From Natronoarchaeum philippinense (GTDB taxonomy: Archaea; Halobacteriota; Halobacteria; Halobacteriales; Natronoarchaeaceae): DNA of 64,000 nt. The translations under genes were made by a program, and so were the position numbers. The first letter of the stretch is position 1. Every line of letters starts with the position of its first letter. The notes beneath the pieces are model-generated. The model had not been told where the DNA came from and searched no databases. It was given only the letters and a program-made list of their open reading frames with translations. Where the stretch lies: the NCBI RefSeq assembly GCF_900215575.1, contig NZ_OBEJ01000003.1:248001-312000 (forward strand), written 5' to 3'. Positions 42,283 to 51,967 of the stretch are shown in pieces.

Positions 42283-43164
42283 ATGGACACCGTCGAGGAG
42301 AAACTGGAGGCGATGCGCGCTGACCTCGCAGAGCGAGACGGCGTGCTGGTCGCCTTCAGCGGCGGCGTGGACTCCGGCGTCGTCGCCGCGGTCGCCCGAG
42401 AAGCGCTGGGCGAGGACGCCGTGGCCTGCACCGCAAAGAGCGAAACCTTACCCGACGAGGAACTCGACGACGCCCGTCGGGTCGCCGACGAGATCGGCAT
42501 CCAACACGACATCGTCGAGTTCAGCGAACTCGACAGCCCGGATTTTGTCGCAAACGGCGACGACCGGTGTTATCACTGCCGGACGATGAGACTGGGCCAG
42601 ATGTTCAACCACGCGAAGGAACTCGACATCGGGACGGTCTGTGACGGCACCAACGCCAGCGATCCCGGTGAGGGGCATCGCCCCGGCCTGCAGGCCGTCG
42701 AGGAACTCGACGCTCACTCGCCGCTGCTCGAACACGACATCACCAAAGAGGAGGTCCGCGAGATCGCCGACCGCTACGACCTCTCGGTCGCCGACAAGCC
42801 CTCGATGGCGTGTCTCTCCTCGCGCATCCCGACCGGCCTCGAAGTCACCGAGGAGAAACTCACGCGCGTCGAGAAGGCAGAACGCGTCCTCAGAGAGTGG
42901 GGCTTCTCGCAGTTTCGCGTGCGCGACCACGACGGCCTCGCCCGGATCGAGGTCGCCGAGGACGAGTTAGAGGTCGCGCTCGATCCGAACTTCGTCGAGA
43001 CGGTCCGAGACCACCTGACCGACCTCGGCTTCGAGCATGTCACGCTCGACTTACACGGCTATCAGACCGGCAGCGTCAGCCCCGGCAACGAAGCCGAGGC
43101 CGACGACGAACCGCTCGTCGAGAACGTTTTCGACACCGATTACAGCGCGCTGCGCTCGGAGTAG
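42283..43164 (+). CDS. larE: LarE-family ATP-dependent sulfur transferase
   Basis: Two hundred ninety-three residues. The PP-loop SGGVDSGVVA (about 25-34) binds ATP, and CYHCR and the SMACLSSRIPTGLEV loop mark the LarE/NAD-synthase-like fold. LarE activates the carboxylates of a nicotinate-derived dinucleotide and donates sulfur to make the nickel-pincer cofactor of lactate racemase. No larB, larC or larA lies in this window, so other sulfur-transfer roles are possible. Two in-frame cysteines (CYHC) are visible near the active region, which may indicate a cluster-binding rather than sacrificial type. Confidence 0.87.
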   Translation: MDTVEEKLEAMRADLAERDGVLVAFSGGVDSGVVAAVAREALGEDAVACTAKSETLPDEELDDARRVADEIGIQHDIVEFSELDSPDFVANGDDRCYHCRTMRLGQMFNHAKELDIGTVCDGTNASDPGEGHRPGLQAVEELDAHSPLLEHDITKEEVREIADRYDLSVADKPSMACLSSRIPTGLEVTEEKLTRVEKAERVLREWGFSQFRVRDHDGLARIEVAEDELEVALDPNFVETVRDHLTDLGFEHVTLDLHGYQTGSVSPGNEAEADDEPLVENVFDTDYSALRSE

Positions 43165-43194
43165 ATCGACCAGCGGCGTCGCGCCGCCGCGGCG

Positions 43195-43359
43195 TCAGGC
43201 GGCGCGCTCGACCATGTAGTTCAGGCCGACCTCGTTGGTCCCTTCCTCGTCGGCCCACCGCTTTGCCTCGGCGCGGTCGTCGAACGGCCCGGCGACCCGG
43301 TCGCCGTTCAGGGTGACGTAGTACTCGCTCACGTCGTCGTGAGAGCGCTCGGCCGGCAT
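43195..43359 (-). CDS. 54-residue small protein, function unknown
   Basis: It reads MPAERSHDDVSEYYVTLNGD, then RVAGPFDDRAEAKRWADEEG and TNEVGLNYMVERAA. The strand-strand-helix-strand pattern with GPFD and a W in the helix is that of small conserved haloarchaeal proteins with an SPOR/DUF-like fold. Codon use matches neighbours. It is convergent with larE, 30 bases apart. Confidence 0.65.
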   Translation of the reverse strand: MPAERSHDDVSEYYVTLNGDRVAGPFDDRAEAKRWADEEGTNEVGLNYMVERAA

Positions 43360-43449
43360 AACCGTTGTGGCTGGTACACCGACCGAGTGACGACGCCGCC
43401 TTCTCGACCAATCCTAGTTTTATCTCCCCATAGCGTGCAACGAACGCGT

Positions 43450-43689
43450 ATGTTCCGGTGGCTCTGGGACCGACTACTCGAGCGCGGCGAGCGCGACGAC
43501 CCCGATTCGGACGGCGCCGCGGACGCCTCGGCGTCCGACGACGGGACGGTCTGGGACCTCACACCGGACTGGCAGATCGGCGGGTATCGGCTCCAAGGCG
43601 CGTCGGCGTCCCGCGACGAGCAACGGCAGGCCGTCGCCGAGGTACACGAGCAAGCAAGCGAGATGGAGCGCGAACTCGACGATCGGTAG
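43450..43689 (+). CDS. small acidic protein, function unknown
   Basis: Seventy-nine residues: MFRWLWDRLLERGERDDPDS, a low-complexity acidic linker, then WDLTPDWQIGGYRLQGASAS and a charged C-terminal helix. No family recognised. Divergent from the 54-residue gene. Confidence 0.6.
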   Translation: MFRWLWDRLLERGERDDPDSDGAADASASDDGTVWDLTPDWQIGGYRLQGASASRDEQRQAVAEVHEQASEMERELDDR

Positions 43690-43722
43690 CAACGGGTTCG
43701 GCGTCGATATTTTCTACCGTCC

Positions 43723-43878
43723 TCAGTCGTTCGCCAGCCCGTACCCGACGAATATCGTTCCGACAAACACCAACGTAGCTGACAGCAGGAACCCGAGTGC
43801 GATATCGAGTACAGCGACGAAAACGCCGAGCAGCGTCAGTTGGATGCCCAAGATCGAATTTTTCGAGACGGCGGTCAT
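43723..43878 (-). CDS. 51-residue membrane protein
   Basis: It opens MTAVSKNSILGIQLTLLGVF and continues VAVLDIALGFLLSATLVFVG, ending VGYGLAND. Two predicted membrane segments (about 9-27 and 28-47) with a short polar turn. Codon use is less GC-biased than neighbours. It is convergent with the 79-residue gene. Function unknown. Confidence 0.6.
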   Translation of the reverse strand: MTAVSKNSILGIQLTLLGVFVAVLDIALGFLLSATLVFVGTIFVGYGLAND

Positions 43879-44001
43879 ATTGAACGCCTATCATGTATCG
43901 CTGTAGTATTTGTGGTGCGGTGCCCGTCGCTTCGAAAATTCGGCTGTCTCACTAGCGATTGTCGCTTTGGATGTCGTTCCGAAGCGCGGACGCGCTCCCG
44001 A

Positions 44002-44637
44002 TTACTGCTCGGCGTCGGCGTCCAGAAATGCCGTCTCGCCCTCCCTGTGGAGGGTCGGCGCGCCGTCGCCGTCGACGCCGACCTCCGTCAGCGCGCAGTT
44101 GTCCAGTTCGACCTTCGTGATCGTCTCGATCACGTCGTAGCCCCGGAGGAGACCGATCACGACGTGGATCGGCCCGCCGTGGCTCACCACCACGACCGTC
44201 TCCTCGCCGACCGTCTCGATCAGCTCGGTCCACGCGTCCCGGATCCGATCGAACACGTCGACCCAGCTCTCGCCGCCTTCGGGACGGGCGGTGGCGGCGT
44301 CGTAGCCCGATTTCTGGACCGAGAACTCGGGGTACTCCCCGAACAGGTCGCCGTAGGCCAGTCCCTGCAGGACGCCGAAGTCGCGCTCGCGCCACGCCCG
44401 CGCGAACTCCACGTCGATGCCGGGCAGCGCTCGCCCGACCTCGCGGGCAGTTTCTGTCGTTCGCCGGAGGTCCGACGCGACGATGCGGTCGACCTCGTAC
44501 CGCGCGGCGACGTGCTCGCCGAGCGACTTGGCCTGCTGACGCCCGCGATCGTTGAGCGAGGCGGGCGCCCAGCCTTGAATCCGTCGCTCGTCGTTCCACG
44601 CCGTCTCGCCGTGCCGTACCAGAACGACCGTTCCCAT
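44002..44637 (-). CDS. histidine phosphatase family protein (phosphoglycerate-mutase-like)
   Basis: Two hundred eleven residues from MGTVVLVRHG. The catalytic phospho-histidine motif is LVRHGETAWN (about 6-15), with IVASDLRRTTETA, AWRERDFGVLQGLAYGD and the second catalytic SHGGPIHVV. It removes phosphate from a small molecule; substrates of this group range from 2-phosphoglycerate to cofactor precursors, and this one cannot be narrowed. Confidence 0.85.
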   Translation of the reverse strand: MGTVVLVRHGETAWNDERRIQGWAPASLNDRGRQQAKSLGEHVAARYEVDRIVASDLRRTTETAREVGRALPGIDVEFARAWRERDFGVLQGLAYGDLFGEYPEFSVQKSGYDAATARPEGGESWVDVFDRIRDAWTELIETVGEETVVVVSHGGPIHVVIGLLRGYDVIETITKVELDNCALTEVGVDGDGAPTLHREGETAFLDADAEQ

Positions 44638-44856
44638 CGCCGTCCTGTTAGTTCCCGGACACAAAGTAGCTTGGCGTGCCCGTCACGACGCCGCTGCGCG
44701 GCAAACGCTGCCGCCCGATCCTCAGACTCTGGACGCTTGGCCAGTTTATCAGGGTATTGGTGGTGCCAAACGGTGACGTTCGTCTGGAACGCAGATTATG
44801 TCGGGCGAATATTGGGCCATTCTATACGTTCGTTAAATAGGGGGTTGTTGTGGAGG

Positions 44857-45252
44857 ATGATGGACGACGACGAGCTGCCGACCGACTGGGCACGCGACGA
44901 GCGGTACGATCGGCTGGCGCGCCGGTCCGGTCGTGATCCGACCTACGAGGGGTACGTCCACGACACTGGCGACGTACGCCTCCACGTTGCGATGCCCGAC
45001 GCCGACGCCGGCGAACCCGGCGCCTACACGATTTTCCTCACGCTGTACCCCTACACCGAACTCGCCACACAGACCGAGGTGCGAACGGTCACGACGGCCG
45101 CCCGCGCCGACGAGGTTGTGTCGACGTTTGCGGACCTGTTCGTCGGCGCCTGCGACGGTCCTTCGGATGTCGAGGCCGCCGCCGAGTACGCGTTGGAACG
45201 CACCCGACCGGCGAACGTGACGGACACGTCACTGGTCAACGACAGCGAATAA
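44857..45252 (+). CDS. haloarchaeal protein of unknown function
   Basis: One hundred thirty-one residues starting MMDDDELPTDWARDERYDRL. The core VHDTGDVRLHVAMPDADAGE and YTIFLTLYPYTELATQTEVR is strand-rich, followed by helices ADEVVSTFADLFVGACDG and EAAAEYALERT. No known domain. CGTTAAATAG lies about 25 bases upstream, suggesting a leaderless mRNA. Confidence 0.65.
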   Translation: MMDDDELPTDWARDERYDRLARRSGRDPTYEGYVHDTGDVRLHVAMPDADAGEPGAYTIFLTLYPYTELATQTEVRTVTTAARADEVVSTFADLFVGACDGPSDVEAAAEYALERTRPANVTDTSLVNDSE

Positions 45253-45315
45253 GAACCGACGGCGCGGTGGGTCGCTCCGGCGGCGTTACTGTACCAGCGA
45301 TGAGCGGCTGATCCC

Positions 45316-46506
45316 TTACCGCCCGACCCAGCGCAACAGCAACAGCGTGCCTTCATAGAGCAAGACCATCGTCGTGGCGACCAGCAGCGGCGCCATCCCG
45401 GTCGGGTCCGGGCTAAAGAGGAAGGCGATACCGAGGAACGCCCCCCAAAAGTACAGCCGGTTGGCCGCCAGCCACGCCCGCGAGGTGATCCCCATCATGA
45501 TCGCCAGCATGATCAACAGCGGAATCTGGAACACGACCGCGAGCATCCCCATCATCGTCAGGATGAGGTTGAACGTCTCTCGCAGCCCGAACGCGACGTT
45601 TGCGGTCACGTCCGAGTAGTACATGAAGTAGGTGAACAGCCCCGGCAGCACGAGGAAATAGGCGAAGGCGATGCCGACGAGTGCGAGAATCAGGCTCGTC
45701 GGAACCGCTGCCAGATAGTACCGACGCTCGTTGGGATACAGCCCCGGGCGCATGAACAGATACGTCTCGTACACTGCGACCGGTAGCGCGACCGTCAGCC
45801 CCGCGAGACTGGCGAGTTTCAACTCGGTGAGTTTGAGCTCGAGCGGGCCGTAGACGTGGGGCGCGGCCACGTCTTGGTTCGGGAGAACGCCGTACCAGAC
45901 TGTCGTGATCAGGTTCTCGGCGATCGGGAACGCGACCACCGTCACCACTGAGGCCGCAAACAGCACGACCGCGAGCCGGTTTATCATCTCCTCGACGTGG
46001 TCGGCCAGCGGCATCTCCTGATCGTCTGGCGGCTGACCGATACCGACCTCGCCGGTCTCGTCGGCGACACTGCCGGTTCCGGCGACGCCGACGCCAGAGC
46101 CGGTGTGGCTGCCGTCGGTTCGGGCGGCGTTCTCCTCGGCAGTGCCGCCGTCGGCGTGCGGCGCGTCCTCCGGTGGTGCGTCCTCGGATTGGTCGGCGTG
46201 CCCGGCGCCGGCGTCGGCCGGGTCCGGATGGATCCGGTCGGGCGACGACTCGACGCCGTTCGCCGAGTTGTCGTCGGCATCGACGCCGTTCGCTTCCCGT
46301 TGCTCGTCGCCGTCGCTCGCCGTGTGGTCGGTTTCGCTGGGGTCGTGATACGGCCGGTAGGATGTCGGCTCTTCGTCCGCACCCGCCTCGCCCGACGACT
46401 CCGCGTCGTCTGTCGTCTCGGCTGGCGGGTCCTGTGGCTCCTCGTCCGGACTGTCGCCTCGGTCCTCGGGGACCGACTCGTCCCTGTCGTCCGGCTGCTC
46501 GGCCAT
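45316..46506 (-). CDS. tatC: Sec-independent translocase TatC, single-domain form (TatCo type)
   Basis: Three hundred ninety-six residues from MAEQPDDRDE. The first 170 or so residues are an acidic, low-complexity cytoplasmic tail. Then come PLADHVEEMINRLAVVLFAA (the conserved twin-arginine-signal binding region) and six membrane segments with AFGLRETFNLILTMMGMLAV and FSPDPTGMAPLLV. Haloarchaea send most exported proteins through Tat, and in Haloferax both TatC forms are essential. It is divergent from the twin TatC gene at 46611. Several proteins here carry Tat signals (19521, 36847). Confidence 0.92.
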   Translation of the reverse strand: MAEQPDDRDESVPEDRGDSPDEEPQDPPAETTDDAESSGEAGADEEPTSYRPYHDPSETDHTASDGDEQREANGVDADDNSANGVESSPDRIHPDPADAGAGHADQSEDAPPEDAPHADGGTAEENAARTDGSHTGSGVGVAGTGSVADETGEVGIGQPPDDQEMPLADHVEEMINRLAVVLFAASVVTVVAFPIAENLITTVWYGVLPNQDVAAPHVYGPLELKLTELKLASLAGLTVALPVAVYETYLFMRPGLYPNERRYYLAAVPTSLILALVGIAFAYFLVLPGLFTYFMYYSDVTANVAFGLRETFNLILTMMGMLAVVFQIPLLIMLAIMMGITSRAWLAANRLYFWGAFLGIAFLFSPDPTGMAPLLVATTMVLLYEGTLLLLRWVGR

Positions 46507-46610
46507 CTGATCGAATGTAGGCGCACGACGCATTATAGGCCTTTTTACTGACCCGAAGAGGGCCCGGAGAAGAAGATTGATAACGGCAAGCCAGTTACTT
46601 CCCGGTAGCT

Positions 46611-48878
46611 ATGAGTTCGGCCGTCGACGAGGACACAGTCCAGACCGTCCAAGCCGGCCGCGAGACGATCGCGGGCGTGCTCTCGTCGGCCCAGACACAC
46701 CTCCAGAAAGCCTTTATCGCCTTCGTTATCGGCATGATGGGGACGATCTGGGCGATGCGGGCGTTCGTCTGGGAGTTCCTCGAAGCCAACACCAAGTCCC
46801 GCATGGGTCCCCAGACGGCCGAGGTCACCGATATCGTCGTCCGGACGCCGTTCGACGTCATCCTGTTGCAGGTGAAAATCGGCCTCGCCGTCGGCATCCT
46901 GTTTGCGGTACCCGTCCTGCTGTACTACGGTCGCGAGGCGATCGTCGAGCGCGCCGACGCGACGGTGCCGATCAACAAGCGCCGCGTCGTCGGCTTCGCG
47001 GTCACGTCGGTCACGCTGTTCGTCGGCGGCGTCATCTACGCCTACGGGGTCTTTTTCCCCTACATGTTCGAGTTCTTGGCTAGCAACGCCGTGCAGGCCG
47101 GCGTCAAGCCAAGTTACGGCATCGTCGAGTACACCGAGTTCATCCTCCTGTTGAGCCTCTCTTTCGGCCTTGCCGCCCAGCTTCCCATGGCGATGGCCGT
47201 GCTGTCCTACACCGAGATCGTCCCCTACGAGACGTTCCGGGACAAGTGGAAGTACGCCGTGCTCGGCATCTTCGTCTTCGGCGCCGTGTTCTCCCCGCCG
47301 GACCCGTTCACGCAGGTGATGTGGGCGCTCCCGCTGGTCGCGCTGTACGCCGCCAGTTTGGGGCTCTCGAAGCTCATCACCAACGTCAAACGCGCCGGGC
47401 GGGCCGCAGACCCAGCCGAGGCACAGAAGTTCCGCCGCCGCGGGAAGGTGCTCGTTGCCGCGCTCGTGGCCGCCTTCGTCGGGACGCTCGCCTTCCTGTC
47501 GGCCGGTGGTCCCGAACTCGCCAACCAACAACTGCTGCCGGCGCTCCCCGATATGATCCGGCCGGCCGGCGAGTTCGTCGCCGGCGATTCGCTGGCGCGC
47601 CTCTGGGCGGCGACGAAAGTCACCGCGGTCGTCGGACTGCTGGGGATCATCTACAACACGGCTCGCGTGCTCCGCTCGCCAGTCCAGCCGCGTCGTCCCT
47701 CGCGGTCGTCGAGTTCGAGCGACGGTCCCGCACCCGCCAGTGCGGGCGATCCGTCTGACCTCGACCTCGACAATCTCGACGCCGCCGGCGTTCGGGCCGC
47801 CCCGCCACAGACGTTCCTCTCGCTGACCGAAGACGAGGCCTTAGAGCGCGCGCGAACGGCGATGGACGACGACCACCCCGAGAAGGCCCAAGCGATCCTC
47901 GACCGGTTCGACGAGGTCGAGGCCGCCCACGATGACGCCGAATCGGGTGACGGCGATGCAAACGCCGCGGCGGCCGATTCCGGGGACGAGGACGATGGCA
48001 GTCTGGTGACCGGTACCGCCGCGGGGATGATGGACGCCTTTACCGAGGACGAGACGACCGAAGAGGAGATCGGCGGCTACTTCTACGATCTCCAGTTTAT
48101 CTTCTCCAGCCTCACCTCGAAGCTGTTCCGCATCGTCGGGCTCGGCATCGCGGTGTTCGTCGGCGTGTTCGTCTGGCTCTACTCCGGCGGGATCGGCGAC
48201 ATCCGCGAGCTGTTCCTCTCGCAGGTCCCCCCCGAACTGCGACCGACCGAGGCGGGCTCGCAGGTCGCGGGCGGCGCCGGCGAGATCATCGCGCTCCACC
48301 CCGTCGAGGTGCTGATCTTCGAGGTGCAGGTCAGTACGATCCTCGCGGTCGTCGTCACGCTCCCGATGATCCTCTACTACGCGTGGCCCGCCTTAGAGGA
48401 GCGCGGGCTCGTCGCCCAAGGTAAGGTCTCGCGGTCGGTCTTTTTCCTCTGGGGCGGCTGTCTCGTCGGTGGCCTGATCGGCGGGAGCCTGCTGGGCTTT
48501 TTCGTGATCGCGCCCGAGCTCATCTCCTACTTCGTCGCCGACGCGAAGGCCGCGGGGATGATCGTCTCCTACCGGCTCAGAAACTTCTTCTGGCTGATCT
48601 TCTCGCTGACCATCGGGATCGGCCTGCTGGCGAACATTCCCGTGACGATGCTGCTGTTCGCCCGCAGCGGCGTCGTCTCGTTCGGGGCGATGCTCAAGCG
48701 CTGGCGGGTCGTCGTCCTCGCCATCTTTGCGATCGCGGGCGTGGCGACGCCCAACGGCATCCTGACGATGCTGCTGTTTGCCGCCCCGGTCGCGCTCGCG
48801 TACCTGCTCGGACTGGGCGTGCTGTGGATCGTCACGCTGCCCGGACGGCTCCGCGGCCGCGGCGGCTCGCCGGCCTGA
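46611..48878 (+). CDS. tatC: twin TatC fusion translocase (TatCt type)
   Basis: Seven hundred fifty-five residues with two complete TatC domains joined by an extra pair of membrane segments and an acidic cytoplasmic loop (about 360-480). The first domain has AFIAFVIGMMGTIWAMRAFV and VFSPPDPFTQVMWALPLVAL; the second has YDLQFIFSSLTSKLFRIVGL and VATPNGILTMLLFAAPVAL. This 14-span architecture is peculiar to haloarchaea. It shares a divergent promoter region with the single TatC. Confidence 0.93.
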   Translation: MSSAVDEDTVQTVQAGRETIAGVLSSAQTHLQKAFIAFVIGMMGTIWAMRAFVWEFLEANTKSRMGPQTAEVTDIVVRTPFDVILLQVKIGLAVGILFAVPVLLYYGREAIVERADATVPINKRRVVGFAVTSVTLFVGGVIYAYGVFFPYMFEFLASNAVQAGVKPSYGIVEYTEFILLLSLSFGLAAQLPMAMAVLSYTEIVPYETFRDKWKYAVLGIFVFGAVFSPPDPFTQVMWALPLVALYAASLGLSKLITNVKRAGRAADPAEAQKFRRRGKVLVAALVAAFVGTLAFLSAGGPELANQQLLPALPDMIRPAGEFVAGDSLARLWAATKVTAVVGLLGIIYNTARVLRSPVQPRRPSRSSSSSDGPAPASAGDPSDLDLDNLDAAGVRAAPPQTFLSLTEDEALERARTAMDDDHPEKAQAILDRFDEVEAAHDDAESGDGDANAAAADSGDEDDGSLVTGTAAGMMDAFTEDETTEEEIGGYFYDLQFIFSSLTSKLFRIVGLGIAVFVGVFVWLYSGGIGDIRELFLSQVPPELRPTEAGSQVAGGAGEIIALHPVEVLIFEVQVSTILAVVVTLPMILYYAWPALEERGLVAQGKVSRSVFFLWGGCLVGGLIGGSLLGFFVIAPELISYFVADAKAAGMIVSYRLRNFFWLIFSLTIGIGLLANIPVTMLLFARSGVVSFGAMLKRWRVVVLAIFAIAGVATPNGILTMLLFAAPVALAYLLGLGVLWIVTLPGRLRGRGGSPA

Positions 48879-48956
48879 TCGACGCCGCCGGCCGATCGCA
48901 TTCGGTAGTGCGGCCGCTGTCGCCAGTTTGATGCCGACCCGACAGTATCACTCCGT

Positions 48957-49130
48957 ATGCCAAAGATCAGCGTCGAGATCCCTCAAGAACTCCTCGCCGA
49001 CCTCGACGAACACGTCGGTGACGACGGCAAGTACGTCAACCGCAGCGAAGCCGTCCGCGCGTCGATCAGGAAGAACCTCGATATTCTCGACGAGATCGAC
49101 GAACGTCACGGCCGGCTAGACGAAGAGTAA
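48957..49130 (+). CDS. ribbon-helix-helix (CopG-type) DNA-binding protein
   Basis: Fifty-seven residues: MPKISVEIPQELLADLDEHV then YVNRSEAVRASIRKNLDILD. The strand-helix-helix pattern, with NRSEAVR before the second helix, is diagnostic for RHH domains that bind DNA as dimers. No toxin gene follows, so it is more likely a small regulator than an antitoxin. The gene is convergent with rlmE. Confidence 0.82.
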   Translation: MPKISVEIPQELLADLDEHVGDDGKYVNRSEAVRASIRKNLDILDEIDERHGRLDEE

Positions 49131-49157
49131 CGTCGTCCGTCCTACACCGCCCGGTTC

Positions 49158-49925
49158 TCAGTCGATCCGCTCGGCGAAGCCAAAGCGCTCTTTGATCTCG
49201 TCGACCCGGACCCGGACCGTCTCGCCCGTCTCGGCGCCGGGGACGAACAGCCGGAACCCTTCGACGCTGGCGATGCCGTCGCCCTCGCTGCCCACGTCTT
49301 CGATCTCGACTTCGAGTTCGTCGCCGGCGCTGACCGGCGCGGTCAGCCGGCTCTTGGCGACCAGATACACTTCGGAAGACTCGTCGCGGCTGGCGTCGGG
49401 CGCCATCGTCCGGACGTACTTGAACTCCTCGTCGATGTCCTCGCGCAGTGGTTCGAGGTCCTGTCCTTGGAAAATCTTCGCCGCGAAGTCGCCGCCGCTG
49501 TCGAGCACTTCCAGCGCCGTCTCGAACGCCTGCCGGGCGAGGTGGGCCGAGCGGGCGTGATCGAGGTTGTACTCGCCGGTCATGTTCGGCGCCATGTCCG
49601 AGACGACGGCGTCGACCTTGCCCGCGATCTCGACGACCTCTTCGCGGGTGCTCTCGTCGGTCATGTCCCCGCGGACGTACTCGACCTGCGCGTCGGCGTC
49701 GACGGCGTCGACCCGCTGGCGGTCGACCGCGATCACGGTTCCCGTCTCACCGACTTTCTCGGCGGCGACTTCCGTCCAGCCGCCGGGCGCGGCGCCGAGG
49801 TCGACGACGACATCGCCCTCCTCGATGAGATTTTCTGCGGCGTCTAACTGCTTGAGCTTGTAGGCCGCGCGGGTCCGATACCCCTCCTGCTTGGCCTTGT
49901 TGTAGTAGTGGTCTTTCCGGGCCAT
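49158..49925 (-). CDS. rlmE: 23S rRNA ribose 2'-O-methyltransferase RlmE with TRAM domain
   Basis: Two hundred fifty-five residues. The FtsJ/RrmJ domain (1-190) shows RTRAAYKLKQLDAAENLI (catalytic Lys), DLGAAPGGWTEVA as the SAM-binding loop, VSDMAPNMTG with the catalytic Asp, and AAKIFQGQDLE with the last catalytic Lys. A C-terminal TRAM domain (about 200-250, IEDVGSEGDGIASVEGFRLF) adds RNA binding, as usual in haloarchaea. It methylates the A-loop uridine of 23S rRNA. Confidence 0.93.
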   Translation of the reverse strand: MARKDHYYNKAKQEGYRTRAAYKLKQLDAAENLIEEGDVVVDLGAAPGGWTEVAAEKVGETGTVIAVDRQRVDAVDADAQVEYVRGDMTDESTREEVVEIAGKVDAVVSDMAPNMTGEYNLDHARSAHLARQAFETALEVLDSGGDFAAKIFQGQDLEPLREDIDEEFKYVRTMAPDASRDESSEVYLVAKSRLTAPVSAGDELEVEIEDVGSEGDGIASVEGFRLFVPGAETGETVRVRVDEIKERFGFAERID

Positions 49926-50024
49926 CTGATTGCCCGTAGTTGACCCTCAGCGGGTTTACGCGCTTCGCTCGGCGGCGAGCGGGCAGAGAAAACGAGTGTC
50001 CGAGACGTGGCGCCGCGGCGCCGA

Positions 50025-50678
50025 TCAGTAACCGAGCTGGTCGCGGACGAGCACGAGCGTCGTGCGTCCCTCTTCGAGTTCCTGTCGGAAGATGAGCTGC
50101 TTGGCGATCGCGGAGTCGACGCCGTAGGCCTCCTGTGCGCGCTCGTTTTCGAGCGGATACGCGACGTCTTCGAGCCGGTCGAGCGCGTCCGAGAGCGTCG
50201 GGACGATCTTGTTGACGCCGCTGACGATCACGACGTTGCTGGCGGCGAAGGGGTAGGCGCCGATGCGACTGCCCGAGCGGTCGGCCGCGACGAGTTCGCC
50301 CGACTGGGAGATAGCGTTGATGCCGCCGAGGAAGTAGTCGGCCGTCTGTGACTCGCGGCGGGCGGCCTGTCGCTCGGCGTCGTCGTCGATGCTCCAGATC
50401 TCGTCGGGCAGGCTCTCCCACTCGTGGTCCCCCTCGCCGAGATACTCGACGAAGCCGATCTCTTCGAGCGTCGTCGAGTGGCCGTTCATCACGGATGCGC
50501 CGGCGGGAATCTCCGATTGCACCGCGTCGAGCGCCTCGTCGGCGTCGTCGACCACGACGACCTCGAACCCGTTTGCTTCGAGGTTTGCGACCGTCTCTTC
50601 GACTGTCTCGTCGGAGGGAAGTTGGTCGAGCGTCGCGTCGATTTCGGCGTCGTCTACGTAGTCGGATTTCTGCGACAT
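50025..50678 (-). CDS. LUD-domain protein (LutC-related)
   Basis: Two hundred seventeen residues. The core has GASVMNGHSTTLEEIGFVEY, DYFLGGINAISQSGELVAAD and SNVVIVSGVNKIVPTLSDAL, the DUF162/LUD fold related to LutB and LutC. Here it stands alone, without iron-sulfur partners, so a direct lactate role is unproven. It is separate from the lut genes at 27051-29769. Confidence 0.82.
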   Translation of the reverse strand: MSQKSDYVDDAEIDATLDQLPSDETVEETVANLEANGFEVVVVDDADEALDAVQSEIPAGASVMNGHSTTLEEIGFVEYLGEGDHEWESLPDEIWSIDDDAERQAARRESQTADYFLGGINAISQSGELVAADRSGSRIGAYPFAASNVVIVSGVNKIVPTLSDALDRLEDVAYPLENERAQEAYGVDSAIAKQLIFRQELEEGRTTLVLVRDQLGY

Positions 50679-50767
50679 GATCGTACCACCCGTTGTGTCG
50701 GTAGCGTCTTAACGTCTCGCGGACACCCGCGTCAGGTGGTTACGCCGGTGTTACTCCCCTCGATCGG

Positions 50768-50971
50768 TCAGGCTCTCGCCCGGACGAGCGTCACGACCAC
50801 GGCGACGATGGCGGCGCCGACACCGAGCCACCACGGGAGCGAGCCAGTCGGGGCGCCGAACTCACCGCCTTGGCTGGTGTAGTACGCCGCGTACGCCGCG
50901 GCGCCGACGCCGAGGAGCAGTATCGCCGCAGCGATTGACGAGTCGCGCGCGTCGCTGAGCGTGATTCGCAT
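50768..50971 (-). CDS. 67-residue membrane protein
   Basis: Two membrane segments: [20 protein letters not shown] (about 11-30) and [20 protein letters not shown] (about 45-64), with a short glycine-rich loop. No family name recognised. It is divergent from the PCNA gene. Confidence 0.65.
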   Translation of the reverse strand: MRITLSDARDSSIAAAILLLGVGAAAYAAYYTSQGGEFGAPTGSLPWWLGVGAAIVAVVVTLVRARA

Positions 50972-51091
50972 ACACGAGAATTATTGCCGAAACGACATAA
51001 ATATGGGTCTCGCTGCGGCGCTGTGGAGTCCTCGCACGCGCGAGCGCGAACGCGGGGGTTTTTATGCCGGGACGCTAAAAATTCGACCAAT

Positions 51092-51835
51092 ATGTTCAAG
51101 GCGATCGTCAGTGCCGAGACGCTCGGGACGGCGCTGGACTCCGTGAGCGTGCTGGTCGACGAGTGTAAGATCCATCTCGAAGAGGACGGCATCGCCATCC
51201 GCGCCGTCGACCCCGCGAACGTCGGCATGGTCGACCTGTCGCTCGACGACGCCGCCTTCGAGTCCTACGAGGCCGACGGCGGCATCATCGGCGTCAACCT
51301 CTCTCGCCTCGAAGACATCGTCGGGATGGCCGACTCCGGCCAGCTCGTCGAACTCGAACTCGACGAGGAGACGCGAAAGCTCCACATCCAGATCGACGGG
51401 CTGGAGTACACGCTCGCGCTGATCGACCCCGACTCGATCCGACAGGAGCCCGACATCCCGGATCTCGACCTGCCCGCCGAGGTCGTCATCGAGGGCAGCG
51501 ACATCAACCGCGCGGTCACGGCCGCCGACATGGTCTCCGACCACATCGCGCTGGGCGTCGACGAGAGCGCCGAGACGTTCTACGTCGAAGCCGAGGGCGA
51601 CACCGACGACGTTCACTTCGAACTCGACCGCGAGGATCTGATCGACCTGCAGGCCGGCGAGGCGCGCTCGCTGTTTAGCCTCGACTACCTGAAAGACATG
51701 AACAAGGCGATCGCCAAGGACGGCGAGGTCACGACCGAACTCGGCGAGGAGTTCCCCGTCAAGATGCACTTCGACATCGCCGAGGGGCAAGGCAACGTCA
51801 CGTTCATGCTCGCGCCGCGGATCCAGTCGGACTGA
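51092..51835 (+). CDS. pcn: DNA polymerase sliding clamp PCNA
   Basis: Two hundred forty-seven residues, the standard length. The start [37 protein letters not shown], the interdomain loop [20 protein letters not shown] and the closing [13 protein letters not shown] are typical of archaeal PCNA, a homotrimer that tethers polymerases, ligase and nucleases. TTTTTATG at about 51058 lies about 28 bases upstream, consistent with a very short leader. Acidic substitutions fit a halophile. Confidence 0.97.
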   Translation: MFKAIVSAETLGTALDSVSVLVDECKIHLEEDGIAIRAVDPANVGMVDLSLDDAAFESYEADGGIIGVNLSRLEDIVGMADSGQLVELELDEETRKLHIQIDGLEYTLALIDPDSIRQEPDIPDLDLPAEVVIEGSDINRAVTAADMVSDHIALGVDESAETFYVEAEGDTDDVHFELDREDLIDLQAGEARSLFSLDYLKDMNKAIAKDGEVTTELGEEFPVKMHFDIAEGQGNVTFMLAPRIQSD

Positions 51836-51967
51836 TCGCGCGAGTTTCGCCCGTTTTCACTCGCTGGGGTCCGCAGAGTCATTTATTAGCGTCCCATCGA
51901 AATGTCCATGCAGGCGGCCCGGTCCCCCGATATCGCGGTCGGGCCGCACCCGCCGTTCGATGTACTC

